Shown here in pieces: positions 28,847 through 37,927 of a stretch of DNA of 64,000 bases. Position 1 is the stretch's first letter. Every line of letters starts with the position of its first letter. The position numbers were made by a program, and so were the translations under genes. The notes below the pieces were generated by a model, which saw only the letters and a list, made by a program, of their open reading frames with translations, was not told where the DNA came from and searched no databases. Origin of the DNA: Pokkaliibacter sp046614695 (GTDB lineage Bacteria > Pseudomonadota > Gammaproteobacteria > Pseudomonadales > Balneatricaceae); contig NZ_JBKKHQ010000009.1 of the NCBI RefSeq assembly GCF_046614695.1, forward strand, positions 1-64,000, given 5' to 3'.

Positions 28847-29074
28847 TCAGGATGGCCAGTCGTCTTCGTCATCTTCATCGTAAATGGCGATGACCCGCGT
28901 CCGTTTCCGGCCAGCGCCATACTGTTCCAGCCCGGTTTTCACCGGAAAGCGTTTTTCCAATTCAGCCCTTGCTGCACTCTCACTTTCGAAGGTCAATAAT
29001 TGTCCGCCATCATCGGTCACATTGTGCCAGATGCGTGCATCCTGATCGTCGTCCTGAACTTGCAACTTATACAT
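28847..29074 (-). CDS. small acidic protein of unknown function
   Basis: 75 residues starting MYKLQVQDDDQDARIWHNV, with GGAGG 5 nt upstream of the ATG. An in-frame start 33 bp further up lacks this site. The middle (GGQLLTFESESAARAELEKRFPVKTG) looks like a compact alpha/beta domain, and the end is very acidic (IYDEDDEDDWPS). I do not recognise it. It is divergent from a TetR-type regulator gene about 200 bp away. Confidence 0.7.
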   Translation of the reverse strand: MYKLQVQDDDQDARIWHNVTDDGGQLLTFESESAARAELEKRFPVKTGLEQYGAGRKRTRVIAIYDEDDEDDWPS

Positions 29075-29282
29075 TTTTGCCTCCTGCGTTCCTGCCGTAA
29101 GTACCACACGTGCGCTGCTGCGCTCTTGCCCAGTCAGTGCATCCCTTTGGTGCTTTTTATCGGGATGGATTCATCAGGTTTCCAGTCGAGCGCACGGCTG
29201 GATCGTTGCAGCTCGTTTCCAGCCGGATCCAGATGTCATGCTGGCTTGCACGGGGTCTGATCTGAATTTACTATCGATTGTT

Positions 29283-29903
29283 ATGAAAACAACAACCACA
29301 CCCACTAAAACCCGTGGCAGGCCCAGAGCGTTCGACCGGGATCAGGCTCTTGATAGCGCGATGCGCCTTTTCTGGCAGCGCGGCTACGAAGCCACATCCC
29401 TCAGCGATCTGACCCGCGCCATGGGTATTAACCCGCCCAGCCTCTACAGCGCCTTTGGCGATAAAGAGCAGCTGTTTCTGGCGGCAATCGACCGCTACGT
29501 CAACGGTCCCAATAATATTCGCTGCGCCCTTCATAGTGGTAAAACGACCAAAGAAGCCATGCATAAACTGATGATGCGCTCGGCTGAAACCATGGTTTCC
29601 CCGGATCACCCTCGGGGTTGTATGGTAGTGACCTCTGCCACCAACTGTTCGGCGTCTTCAGAGCGCGTTCAGGAAGCGGTCGCCCGCCTTCGTCATCACA
29701 AGCGAATGGAAATGGAGGAACGCATTCGCCGCGGAATTCTCGAAGGTGATGTGGACCGCTCCGTCGATCCGGTGCAGCTCAGTAACTACTTTGCCGCCGT
29801 GCTGCAGGGCATGACGGTGCAGGCTCGTGACGGCGCAAGCGAAGCCCATCTTAAAGCAATAGCTGACATTGCCATGCGTGCCTGGCCTGACATTCCCAAC
29901 TGA
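29283..29903 (+). CDS. TetR/AcrR family transcriptional regulator
   Basis: 206 residues from ATG 29283. The helix-turn-helix is DQALDSAMRLFWQRGYEATSLSDLTRAMGINPPSLYSAFGDKEQLF (about residues 20-65), preceded by a basic arm TRGRPRAFD. The C-terminal ligand domain includes SPDHPRGCMVVTSATNCSASSERVQEAVARLR, like regulators of the YxaF/LmrA type. The downstream quinone oxidoreductase (200 bp away, same strand) is a possible target. No clear ribosome site precedes the start, so the exact start is less certain. Confidence 0.85.
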   Translation: MKTTTTPTKTRGRPRAFDRDQALDSAMRLFWQRGYEATSLSDLTRAMGINPPSLYSAFGDKEQLFLAAIDRYVNGPNNIRCALHSGKTTKEAMHKLMMRSAETMVSPDHPRGCMVVTSATNCSASSERVQEAVARLRHHKRMEMEERIRRGILEGDVDRSVDPVQLSNYFAAVLQGMTVQARDGASEAHLKAIADIAMRAWPDIPN

Positions 29904-30102
29904 TTATCATCTCTGCCCAGCCTCCCTCACTTTAACTTCGGAAATCCAGCACCTTCGTCAGGTGCTATTTTCTTTTCGTATGACCTAGTAAGTGCCGCGG
30001 CGCTAGTTCTGCAAGGGCATCCCTTTTTGATGTCCTGAACTCTTGCCCAATCGCCAAAGCTGACCCACTTATCATTCAGCACATGCTGATCAAGGTTTTG
30101 TT

Positions 30103-31107
30103 ATGTCTGATGTTTTGATGAAGGCGGTTGAGTTTAGAGGAGCCGGTGGGCCTGAAGTTATCCAGCTGGCTCAACGACCACGGCCGACACCTGCTGCCAA
30201 TGAGTTACTGATTCGAGTTGAAGCCGCCGGCGTTAACCGGCCGGATATCTTCCAGCGAGAAGGCGCTTATCCGCCACCGCAAGGCGCTTCGGATATCCCG
30301 GGACTGGAAATTGCCGGTGAGGTAGTCAGTGTCGGCGCCTGCACTAACCGATTTACTGTCGGCGACAAAGTCTGCGGACTGGTCGCAGGTGGCGGCTATG
30401 CAGAGTATTGCACGCTGGCTGAGGATAATGCCCTGCCCATCCCCCAGGGGCTGACTTCCATTGAAGCTGCCTCCTTGCCTGAGACCTTTTTTACGGTCTG
30501 GACCAACGTCGTTGAACGCGGTCAGTTAAAGGCCGAACAGACCTTACTGGTACATGGTGGAAGTTCCGGCATTGGCGTGACCGCAATTATGATCGGCAAA
30601 CACCTTGGCGCACGGGTCATCGTTACCGCCGGGAGTGATGAAAAGTGCCGTTATTGCGAATCTCTCGGCGCTGACCTGGCCATCAACTATCGTGACAATG
30701 ACTTTGTGGAAGCGGTGCAAGGTTTCACCGACGGTCGCGGCGCTGAAGTCATTCTTGATATGGTCGCCGGCGATTACACAGAGCGTAACTTCAAAGCGGC
30801 TGCCACTGAGGGCCGTATCGTTCAGATTGCGCTGCTAAAGGGTAAGCCCGCAAGCCTGAATCTTGGCCTCTTGATGGCCAAACGCCTGACTCTCACTGGT
30901 TCAACCCTGCGAAGCCGTTCGGTGGCAGAGAAAGCCACGATTGCACGAGCAGTAGAGCGAACGCTCTGGCCCTCGTTGGGGAAAACCCTGCTTCCGCAGA
31001 TTCATAAGATCTTCCCATTAGAGGAAACCGCTGAGGCGCATCGCCTGATGGAGTCCGGTACTCACTTAGGCAAAATCGTGCTAACGGTGAACAGTGCTTC
31101 ACTCTGA
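30103..31107 (+). CDS. NAD(P)H-quinone oxidoreductase, PIG3/zeta-crystallin-like (MDR superfamily)
   Basis: 334 residues. A GroES-like domain (VEAAGVNRPDIFQREGAYPPPQGASDIPGLEIAGEVV) is followed by a Rossmann NADPH site (LLVHGGSSGIGVTAIMIGKHLGARVIVTAGSDEK). It lacks catalytic zinc ligands, as in the quinone reductase branch; the PIG3 signature YPPP near the N-terminus is present. It probably reduces quinones with NADPH in stress defence. Start ATG at 30103 after a GTTTTGTT stretch; the second Met (residue 6) is an alternative. Terminated at 31113-31144. Confidence 0.88.
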   Translation: MSDVLMKAVEFRGAGGPEVIQLAQRPRPTPAANELLIRVEAAGVNRPDIFQREGAYPPPQGASDIPGLEIAGEVVSVGACTNRFTVGDKVCGLVAGGGYAEYCTLAEDNALPIPQGLTSIEAASLPETFFTVWTNVVERGQLKAEQTLLVHGGSSGIGVTAIMIGKHLGARVIVTAGSDEKCRYCESLGADLAINYRDNDFVEAVQGFTDGRGAEVILDMVAGDYTERNFKAAATEGRIVQIALLKGKPASLNLGLLMAKRLTLTGSTLRSRSVAEKATIARAVERTLWPSLGKTLLPQIHKIFPLEETAEAHRLMESGTHLGKIVLTVNSASL

Positions 31108-31112
31108 AGCAT

Positions 31113-31144
31113 AAAAAAAGCGGAGCCTCGCAAGCTCCGCTTTT
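31113..31144. terminator. bidirectional terminator between converging genes
   Basis: GCGGAGC-N7-GCTCCGC with an A-run of seven on the left and TTTT on the right. Confidence 0.85.
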
Positions 31145-31192
31145 AGTATCAGACATTCAGGTTTTTATCGCTTTAGCGCTATTTAGCACTAC

Positions 31193-31987
31193 TCACTCTT
31201 TGAGGATCGGCAAAATAGCAGCGTGCAACTCTTTGCTGGCCGCTGCGATAACCGCACCGCCATTAGCCGCTGACTCACCCTGCCAGTTGGTAATGATGCC
31301 ACCCGCAGCTTCGATAAGCGGGATAAGCGCTTGAATATCATAAGGTTTAAGGTCTGATTCGATCACCGCATCAATGTGACCACTGGCCAGCATGCAATAG
31401 GCATAACAGTCCCCACCGTAACGGCTGAGTCTTGCCTGAGCGGCCACGCGAAGATAAGCCGCCCGTTCTTCGTCAGTAAACATATCCAGCGTAGTACAGG
31501 TAATTCGCGCTTCTGCTAACTGCTGACATCCGCTGGTCGCGAGCCTGGTTTTCTCCTGCCCAGTAACCACAAAGGCGCCGTCAGGAGAACCTACAAAACG
31601 TTCTCCCGTGAACGGCTGATTCATCACCCCCACGACCGGATAATCACCGTCATTCAATGCAATCAAAGTTCCCCATAACGGATAGCCGGTGATAAATGCA
31701 CGAGTGCCATCAATCGGGTCCAGCACCCAGGTCAAGGGCGATGACCCGGCCTTATTCTCTTCCTCCTCACCCAGAATTCCATGCGCCGGAAAGTGCAGCT
31801 CAATCAGCTCGCGCATGGCACGTTCTGCCGCACGATCCGCATCCGTGACAGGATCAAAGGCTTGTGACTTTTTATTGTCGATCGCCATGGGTTTGCGAAA
31901 GTACGGCATGATGGCCTGAGCTGCCGCATCCGCCAGCTGTCCGGCAAAGTCACGATAGCCTTCCAGCTCAGTCGGGGTGAAATTCAT
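31193..31987 (-). CDS. hisN: inositol monophosphatase family protein, probable histidinol-phosphatase
   Basis: A 264-residue Mg2+-dependent phosphatase. It has FDPVTDADRAAERAMRE, the metal site GILGEEEENKAG, WVLDPIDGTRAFITGYPLWGTLIAL and the C-terminal LKPYDIQALIPLIEAAGGIITNWQG. The TRAFITG form and the length match HisN-type histidinol-phosphate phosphatases rather than SuhB; the symbol is by resemblance. The ATG at 31987 has GGAG upstream. Unusually, a strong terminator ends only 14 bp before this ATG (see 32001-32034). ddl lies upstream on the same strand. Confidence 0.8.
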   Translation of the reverse strand: MNFTPTELEGYRDFAGQLADAAAQAIMPYFRKPMAIDNKKSQAFDPVTDADRAAERAMRELIELHFPAHGILGEEEENKAGSSPLTWVLDPIDGTRAFITGYPLWGTLIALNDGDYPVVGVMNQPFTGERFVGSPDGAFVVTGQEKTRLATSGCQQLAEARITCTTLDMFTDEERAAYLRVAAQARLSRYGGDCYAYCMLASGHIDAVIESDLKPYDIQALIPLIEAAGGIITNWQGESAANGGAVIAAASKELHAAILPILKE

Positions 31988-32000
31988 GGTTGATACTCCG

Positions 32001-32034
32001 AAAAAGAAAAAGCGGCAAAGCACTCTCTTGCCGC
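32001..32034 (-). terminator. terminator between ddl and hisN, touching the hisN ribosome site
   Basis: On the minus strand GCGGCAA-N9-TTGCCGC is followed by TTTTTCTTTTT and then directly by the GGAG of hisN. It may end the ddl transcript, but any hisN promoter upstream of it would also have to read through. Confidence 0.8.
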
Positions 32035-32117
32035 ATAAAGACTTTCGACTTTCCTGCGAACTGTCTTACCCAAGACTCTGGCACCTAGCTAAAACTATCG
32101 CCAACTTCCAAGGGCAA

Positions 32118-33182
32118 TCAGGCGTTCAGATAACGCACCTGCAGGGTATGTTGTGAGCGGTAGTGCTCACGCGCAAGATCAATCAGTCGCGACAGCAACT
32201 CGGTAACCTGCAGCCCACTGGCCTCCCAGAGCTTGGGATACATGGAGATCGAGGTAAAACCCGGCAAGGTGTTGATCTCATTTACGTAAAGATCACCCTG
32301 CGGGGTCACGAACATATCAACACGGGCTAAACCACGAGCTTCCAGCACAGCATAGGTTTTCTCTGCCATCGCCCGGGCACGCTGGATCGTGTCCTCGTCC
32401 AATGCCGCAGGAATCATAAGATCAGTCCCCGCTTCGTTCAGGTATTTCTTGCTGTAGGAATAGAAATGATCGCTGGTTGCCACTTCGCCCACGGTGGAAC
32501 TCTCAAGGTTGAGGTTACCGAGTACGGCGCATTCAATTTCGCGACCATCGATAGCAGCTTCGATCAGCACTTTTGCATCAAAGCGTAAGGCTTCCTCAAT
32601 GGCGGGCTGCAGCGCTTGCCAGGACTCCACCTTACTTACGCCCACCGAAGAGCCCATGTTGGCGGGCTTCACGAACATCGGATAACCCAGTTTCGCCTCC
32701 AGTGCCTGGAGATCAAGCTCGCTATGCCCTGCTCGAACCATGACGTATTCCGCAACAGGAATACCTGCATCATTCAGCAAGCGCTTAGCGATGTCTTTAT
32801 CCATACCAATCGCGGAGCCAAGAATATCGCTGCCCACACAAGGCAGATCCATGACTTTACAGAGACCCTGAATGGCTCCGTCTTCACCGTAGGGGCCATG
32901 CAATACAGGGAAGATCACATCGACATTTTCGATCGCATGGGTTTCAAAATTGATAAGACCCTGACGACTCAGCAGAACTTCATCCAGCTGATCCGTTACC
33001 ACGGGTTGAGAGATGTCATCGTTATCTTCCAGCCGATACCAGTTGCCGGAAAAATCGATGTATACAGGCATAATGTGAAAACGCTGACGATCCAGCGCAG
33101 CAATCACATTGGCTGCCGAACGTTGGGAGACTTCATGCTCAGCGGAGCGCCCACCAAACAACACCACCACATTCATGGTCAT
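32118..33182 (-). CDS. ddlA: D-alanine--D-alanine ligase
   Basis: An ATP-grasp enzyme joining two D-alanines for peptidoglycan precursors. The 354 residues include an N-terminal VVVLFGGRSAEHEVSQRSAANV, HGPYGEDGAIQGL, KPANMGSSVGVSKV, and the metal/ATP site RVDMFVTPQGDLYVNEINTLPGFTSISMYPKL. The length is closer to DdlA than to DdlB, and it stands apart from the mur-fts cluster, so I use ddlA. The start is ATG 33182; the third-codon ATG is possible. Confidence 0.93.
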   Translation of the reverse strand: MTMNVVVLFGGRSAEHEVSQRSAANVIAALDRQRFHIMPVYIDFSGNWYRLEDNDDISQPVVTDQLDEVLLSRQGLINFETHAIENVDVIFPVLHGPYGEDGAIQGLCKVMDLPCVGSDILGSAIGMDKDIAKRLLNDAGIPVAEYVMVRAGHSELDLQALEAKLGYPMFVKPANMGSSVGVSKVESWQALQPAIEEALRFDAKVLIEAAIDGREIECAVLGNLNLESSTVGEVATSDHFYSYSKKYLNEAGTDLMIPAALDEDTIQRARAMAEKTYAVLEARGLARVDMFVTPQGDLYVNEINTLPGFTSISMYPKLWEASGLQVTELLSRLIDLAREHYRSQHTLQVRYLNA

Positions 33183-33720
33183 AAGGAAATCCTGCCCTTG
33201 AAGCTTTCAACCAGCCTTGAAGCACGACAACAGGCTGGCGATAACGGGTAAAACGCAAGCTGATCCCGCTTGCCGGAAGCGCCCCACTATAGCAGGTGAT
33301 CGCCAGAACAAATGACTAAAACCCGTTGTCCGTATCGAAAAAATCTCTGAAAAATCCGCTGTCACCAACGATAGCCCTGATTGAGAAAGAGAAGCCTCGC
33401 CACCCTAGTTGTTTCTGGCTGTTGCGCTTCACGTCCAACCGTAGCATTCATTATGAGAAGTGAAACTTTACTCCCCCTGCTCCCCTGACTAGGCTAACCA
33501 GTCATGAGGAGTATCGGGCAAGGGAGTGACTGTTACCTCACAATCCCTTCAGCTATGCAGGCACACCGGCAATCTATTCCGGTTCGAAGTCTTGTTTATT
33601 CATCCCTCTGCGATGAATATCTGCGCCCATCCGATTGTTTCTTAATCAGGTCACGCTTCCGCGCTATGGATTGACGGATGCCGTGTAAACCTTCTGACCA
33701 GTCAGGCTGTAGACGACACT
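33183..33720. other. 538-bp intergenic region between divergent ddlA and opgD
   Basis: No convincing gene. It holds promoters for both neighbours and, about 100 bp before opgD, an inverted repeat TATTCATC-N7-GATGAATA (33597-33619) that could be an operator or hairpin. Confidence 0.4.
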
Positions 33721-35316
33721 ATGATGAATCGACGTGCATTCATGGGCGCCGCAGGTGCCACCCTTGGCCTAAGCGCACTGGGCCTTCCAGCCAGCTCTCT
33801 GGCAGATGCCGGCCTTAAGTTCGGTAAAGCCATGCCTTTCAGCTTTGAGGCACTGCAAGCCCACGCCCAGGAATTGGCGGGCCGCCCCTATACGCAGGAA
33901 AGTAATCTTCCCAAAGAAGTGCTTGAGCGCATTGATTACGATGCTCACGGCAAGATCATTTACGATACCGACAAAGCCCTCTTCCGTGATGGCCCAGGCC
34001 AGTTCCCGGTTACCTTTTTCCATCTCGGCCGTTACTTCCAGACCCCGGTGCACATGTATCTGCTGGATAGCGATGATGGGAAAACACAGGCCAAAGAGAT
34101 CATTTACGACTCCTCATTGTTTAACATGCCAAAAGACAGCCCTGCCCATGAACTTCCCAAAGGTGCAGGCTTCGCCGGTTTCCGCTTTCAGGAGAGCCGT
34201 AAAGGCGACCAGGACAAACTGAGCTGGAAAAAGAATGACTGGGTTGCCTTCCTTGGCGCTTCTTACTTCCGTGCCATTGGCGAGCTTTATCAGTATGGCC
34301 TGTCAGCCCGCGCCGTGGCTATTGATGTTGCCATGTATAACAAGCCTGAGGAATTCCCCTCCTTTACCCATTTCTATTTTGAGCCGCCCAAAGACGATAG
34401 CGACTCCGTCACTGTCTATGCGTTGCTGAACGGCCCAAGTATTACCGGCGCCTACAAGTTCATCATGACGCGAGATAAAGCGGTGACTATGGATGTCGAT
34501 AGTTATGTCTATCTCAGAAAGGACATCAGTCGTCTGGGCTTGGCGCCTCTCACCTCCATGTACTGGTTCTCAGAAACCCGCAAGCCCGAAGCCATCGACT
34601 GGCGCCCTGAAGTCCATGACTCAGACGGTCTGGCCATGCTGACAGGCGGTGGAGAGCATATCTGGCGTCCGCTGAATAACCCTGCCAGCACCAGTGCTTC
34701 GGCGTTTTCGGACACCAACCCTAAAGGCTTTGGCCTGCTGCAACGCGACCGTAACTTTGATCATTATCAGGATGGGGTTAACTATGACCGCCGTCCCAGT
34801 CTCTGGATTGAACCTCTTGATGGCTGGGGCAAAGGAGCCGTTCAGCTGATCGAGATTCCTACGGATGATGAAATCCATGACAACATCGTGGCTTTCTGGG
34901 TTCCGGAGAAAGCCGCAAAAGCCGGTGATAAGCATCATCTGCACTACAAGATGTTCTGGCAGGCGGATGAACCCTTCCCGACGTCACTGGCGCGCTGTGT
35001 AGCGACACGTATTGGCCGTGGCGGACAGCCTGGTCAACCTCGCCCTGCAGGCGTTCGAAAGTTCATGGTTGAGTTCCTGGGCGGTCCTCTGAAAGATATG
35101 CCTTTTGGTGAAAAGCCTGAGCTTGAGCTATGGTCCTCCAGTGGCAAGTTTTCCTACATCTTTGCTGAGCCGGTGCCCGATGGCGTCCCTGGGCACTGGC
35201 GTGCGCAGTTCGACTTCACTGCCGCCGATCAAAAACCCGTGGATATGCGTTTGTACCTGAAATATAAGGATGAGACGCTGACAGAAACCTGGCTCTACCA
35301 GTTCCACCCTTTCTGA
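33721..35316 (+). CDS. opgD: glucan biosynthesis protein D (osmoregulated periplasmic glucan)
   Basis: A 531-residue periplasmic OpgG/OpgD-family protein acting on beta-glucan backbones. The N-terminus NRRAFMGAAGATLGLSAL...SSLADAG is a twin-arginine signal, as known for OpgD (OpgG uses Sec). The family segments LRKDISRLGLAPLTSMYWFSET, WRPEVHDSDGLAM and ERGDGRW-equivalent RRPSLWIEPLDGWGKGAVQLIEIPT are present. The glucan synthase OpgH is not in the window. Two adjacent ATGs at the start; the second fits the Tat signal equally well. Confidence 0.93.
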   Translation: MMNRRAFMGAAGATLGLSALGLPASSLADAGLKFGKAMPFSFEALQAHAQELAGRPYTQESNLPKEVLERIDYDAHGKIIYDTDKALFRDGPGQFPVTFFHLGRYFQTPVHMYLLDSDDGKTQAKEIIYDSSLFNMPKDSPAHELPKGAGFAGFRFQESRKGDQDKLSWKKNDWVAFLGASYFRAIGELYQYGLSARAVAIDVAMYNKPEEFPSFTHFYFEPPKDDSDSVTVYALLNGPSITGAYKFIMTRDKAVTMDVDSYVYLRKDISRLGLAPLTSMYWFSETRKPEAIDWRPEVHDSDGLAMLTGGGEHIWRPLNNPASTSASAFSDTNPKGFGLLQRDRNFDHYQDGVNYDRRPSLWIEPLDGWGKGAVQLIEIPTDDEIHDNIVAFWVPEKAAKAGDKHHLHYKMFWQADEPFPTSLARCVATRIGRGGQPGQPRPAGVRKFMVEFLGGPLKDMPFGEKPELELWSSSGKFSYIFAEPVPDGVPGHWRAQFDFTAADQKPVDMRLYLKYKDETLTETWLYQFHPF

Positions 35317-35360
35317 TCATGACCTCTGTGAATATCGCCTCTCTATAAAATGACGAGGCA

Positions 35361-35391
35361 TAAAAAAAGGGCTGCAATTGCAGCCCTTTTT
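35361..35391. terminator. bidirectional terminator between opgD and the 697-residue protein gene
   Basis: A perfect palindrome GGGCTGCAATTGCAGCCC with seven A on the left and five T on the right. Confidence 0.9.
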
Positions 35392-35404
35392 CATGAGACC
35401 CGGA

Positions 35405-37498
35405 TCACTTCTCCGGACGGTAGAAGTACAGGCTCTGACCTTCCGCCTCATCAATCAGGCAGCGGAAACCACCACCGGAGACAGGCATCATGGTACAGTT
35501 GGCACTGTAATCCGTCGCGGCAGGCCACTCAGCTTCACAGCTGTCACGGTACTGGGTTTTACCGTTAGACATGGTGAGCTGATTACCCTCCTGCTTCCAC
35601 TGATAAGTGATGCGGGAAACCACACACTTGCCTTCAACATCTTTCATTTCATAGGTACCAGTACCATCGCTATTGATGGTCTCGGTACCTACGTCATCAC
35701 CTTCACCGCAATCATAGGTCTGATCAAAGACACGATAGCTGCCAGCTGGCTTGATGCTGTCAGCCACCTGCGGCTTCTTCATCAGCATGTCGATGTCGGT
35801 CGTCAGGCCTGCTTCTTTGGCATCCACCAGATAAGACAGCTGGATAGGCTTGGTACGCAGCATCTGCGCAGTAGAAAACTTCTGGACACAGGCAGAAGGA
35901 CCGTACTCGTCGCTGTACTCCGGCGTGAAGTTTTCAATGGGCGCATTCTCGACCAGATCAGCCAGCTTGGAGTAATCGATACCCATGGAGAATAGACCAT
36001 TAGCATCCAGGCTTTCTGATTTCAGCTTCTCAACCTGAGCGGTGGCCTGCTCTCCACTGAACAGCACCAGCGAATGCCCTGCAATACCGGCTTTCACCGT
36101 CATTGGCGTGCCATAGGTCCCCAGGCTGATATCACCAAAAGTACCATCAACCGGAATCTGAACGCCGGCAGTGAACGGTGAGCTGGCAATCATGGAAGCG
36201 AGCTGCTGGGGATTCTCAGAGGCGACGCTCAGCAATACATCCGCCTCAGCACCAGGACCTTCTTTGGCAGCCGTCAGGTTATAGACGGAAATACCAAGAC
36301 CTTTCACACCCTGCAACATGCCGGTAAACATGCCCAGCATGGCCGGACTGGTCTGGCTTGCCGCCTGCTGCGCTTTCACCAGCTCATCACACTCGAACTT
36401 GGCTTGCGTAAACTGAGTCCAGGCATCCGTCAGCACGGGTGCCAACTGGGAAACTTCCAGCCCTAAACCAAAGGAGAATGCAGAGTTTTTATCGCCACCA
36501 TGAGCGGGCAGATGTCCACGCAACTTGCCAAGTGTTGCGGTAGCATTTTTGCTGGTGATTTCCCAGGTGGACTGCAGGGAAGAATGCACACCACCGTCTT
36601 GGGCGGAGGATTCAGAGAACAGCGTGATTTGCGGCACGTAACCCGCCATCTCAACATATTCTTTACGGCAGGCACCGGAAACCGCCGCAAATGGATCCGG
36701 CTTACCAGACTGCTTGATGATCTCGACAATCTGCTTACCCGCAAGACCTGCAGACTCTGGCTGCAACAGGGCTTTCACCAGACGGTCAACGTGGAAGACG
36801 GCAACAGTATCTGCTTTATCGTGCTTCTGTTGAAGTGCCGCCAGCTCGCCGCTGCTTTCAATAGACTTTTCAGGTTTGACCAGCGCAAGACGCTGCAGCT
36901 GGGCTTTCTGATCTTCACCGGGGAAGAATACAGAGAATGTGGCGGTATTGTTTTCGATCAACAGCGCCACCGCGCCTTTATCTTCTTTCTCACTGCGCCA
37001 GACTTGTACGGAATGGCCATCCAGCGTTTCAGTCGTCGCTTTAAGGCCGCTTTTCTCGCTTGCCTGGCTGATCACCGCCTGCAACTTGGTTGGCTGGCTC
37101 AGGGTAAAGCGCATGACCGGAGCAATACCGTCAAAATACAGCGCCGAAGGCTGAGTCGCATCAATACCGTAGTGATCATAGAAATCACCGTAGGTGGCAG
37201 CATTATTACGGAAGTCCGCAAGAAGGAACTGACCCAGCTTGGCCAGCGGTGTAGTCGCTTCTTTCTCGCCTAACTGATCAACGATCTGAGACATTTCGGG
37301 TGGAAGCGTGCCCCACAGTGGCCAGCTGCGAACAGTTGCGTCAACGTCCTTGGACTGGTAACCACTTGCGTAGAGGATTGTGTCTGCAGGCACATAAGCG
37401 GCAATTTCTGCATTCCCTTCCTGATTGGTAGTCCACCACCAGGCTCCACCTGCGGCAGCAACAACTACAACCGTTGCGATCGCCGTCAGCTTCTTCAT
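35405..37498 (-). CDS. large exported or membrane-anchored protein of unknown function
   Basis: 697 residues. The N-terminus MKKLTAIATVVVVAAAGGAWWW is a signal or uncleaved anchor. The next segment, IAAYVPADTILYASGYQSKDV, resembles the opening of DUF3352-type exported proteins. The rest is a long soluble region without recognised catalytic motifs. The C-terminal 130 residues hold paired cysteines (YDCGEG, GKCVV, DSCEAEW, ANCTM, FRCLI), suggesting a disulfide-stabilised periplasmic domain. It is monocistronic. Function unknown; the family link is a guess. Confidence 0.7.
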   Translation of the reverse strand: MKKLTAIATVVVVAAAGGAWWWTTNQEGNAEIAAYVPADTILYASGYQSKDVDATVRSWPLWGTLPPEMSQIVDQLGEKEATTPLAKLGQFLLADFRNNAATYGDFYDHYGIDATQPSALYFDGIAPVMRFTLSQPTKLQAVISQASEKSGLKATTETLDGHSVQVWRSEKEDKGAVALLIENNTATFSVFFPGEDQKAQLQRLALVKPEKSIESSGELAALQQKHDKADTVAVFHVDRLVKALLQPESAGLAGKQIVEIIKQSGKPDPFAAVSGACRKEYVEMAGYVPQITLFSESSAQDGGVHSSLQSTWEITSKNATATLGKLRGHLPAHGGDKNSAFSFGLGLEVSQLAPVLTDAWTQFTQAKFECDELVKAQQAASQTSPAMLGMFTGMLQGVKGLGISVYNLTAAKEGPGAEADVLLSVASENPQQLASMIASSPFTAGVQIPVDGTFGDISLGTYGTPMTVKAGIAGHSLVLFSGEQATAQVEKLKSESLDANGLFSMGIDYSKLADLVENAPIENFTPEYSDEYGPSACVQKFSTAQMLRTKPIQLSYLVDAKEAGLTTDIDMLMKKPQVADSIKPAGSYRVFDQTYDCGEGDDVGTETINSDGTGTYEMKDVEGKCVVSRITYQWKQEGNQLTMSNGKTQYRDSCEAEWPAATDYSANCTMMPVSGGGFRCLIDEAEGQSLYFYRPEK

Positions 37499-37763
37499 AG
37501 CTTACTCCTTTGTCATCCATTCTCCGGCCAAGTGACCTCGACCGAAGCTCCTGAGCGGTGAATTTTACATACTGTGACAAAGACTGGTACAGCTTTATGA
37601 CCTAAATAAGCAAATTGTTTAGTGATAGCAGGATACAAAGAAAGCCTGATCCTACTGACTTCGGACGCTGATCAATAATCAGAAGCTAAGCACTCAGTGC
37701 AGTGCAATAGTGACTTATCACCACTACTGCACTGCCCTTTTACTTGGGGTTTAACAGAAAATA
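37499..37763. other. intergenic region at the edge of the accessory block
   Basis: No gene seen. It contains a long inverted repeat at 37699-37735 (14-bp arms with one mismatch, GCAGTGCAATAGTG and CACTACTGCACTGC) followed by CCCTTTT on the plus strand. It may act as a terminator for plus-strand transcripts. Confidence 0.45.
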
Positions 37764-37889
37764 CTAAGATGTCTTGGGTGGATATTTACCACGGCCTTTA
37801 CCTGAAGGGTTTCCCGTCGTGCTGGGAAGATTAGGCACAGGCGGGCGTGGAGTAGGTTGGTTGTTACCAGCAGTTTGAGGTTTGCTCAT
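37764..37889 (-). CDS. 41-residue Pro/Gly-rich peptide, unknown
   Basis: A small open frame with ATG at 37889, a TGGAG site 9 nt upstream and a TAG stop. The peptide starts MSKPQTAGNNQPTPRPPVPN and ends GKGRGKYPPKTS. It is rich in Pro, Gly, Thr and Lys, with no hydrophobic segment and no cysteine. It lies 38 bp downstream of the GRDP-like gene in the same direction and is probably cotranscribed. It is likely disordered. I recognise no family, and its reality rests on the ribosome site, frame and position. Confidence 0.5.
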   Translation of the reverse strand: MSKPQTAGNNQPTPRPPVPNLPSTTGNPSGKGRGKYPPKTS

Positions 37890-37927
37890 AGTGTTTTGCT
37901 CCAGAGAGATTTTTTAAACGGTTGCCT

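Noticed and set aside
33597..33619. Inverted repeat before opgD as an operator
   Set aside because: A single 8-bp-arm repeat without T-run or known regulator; noted only as part of the intergenic region.
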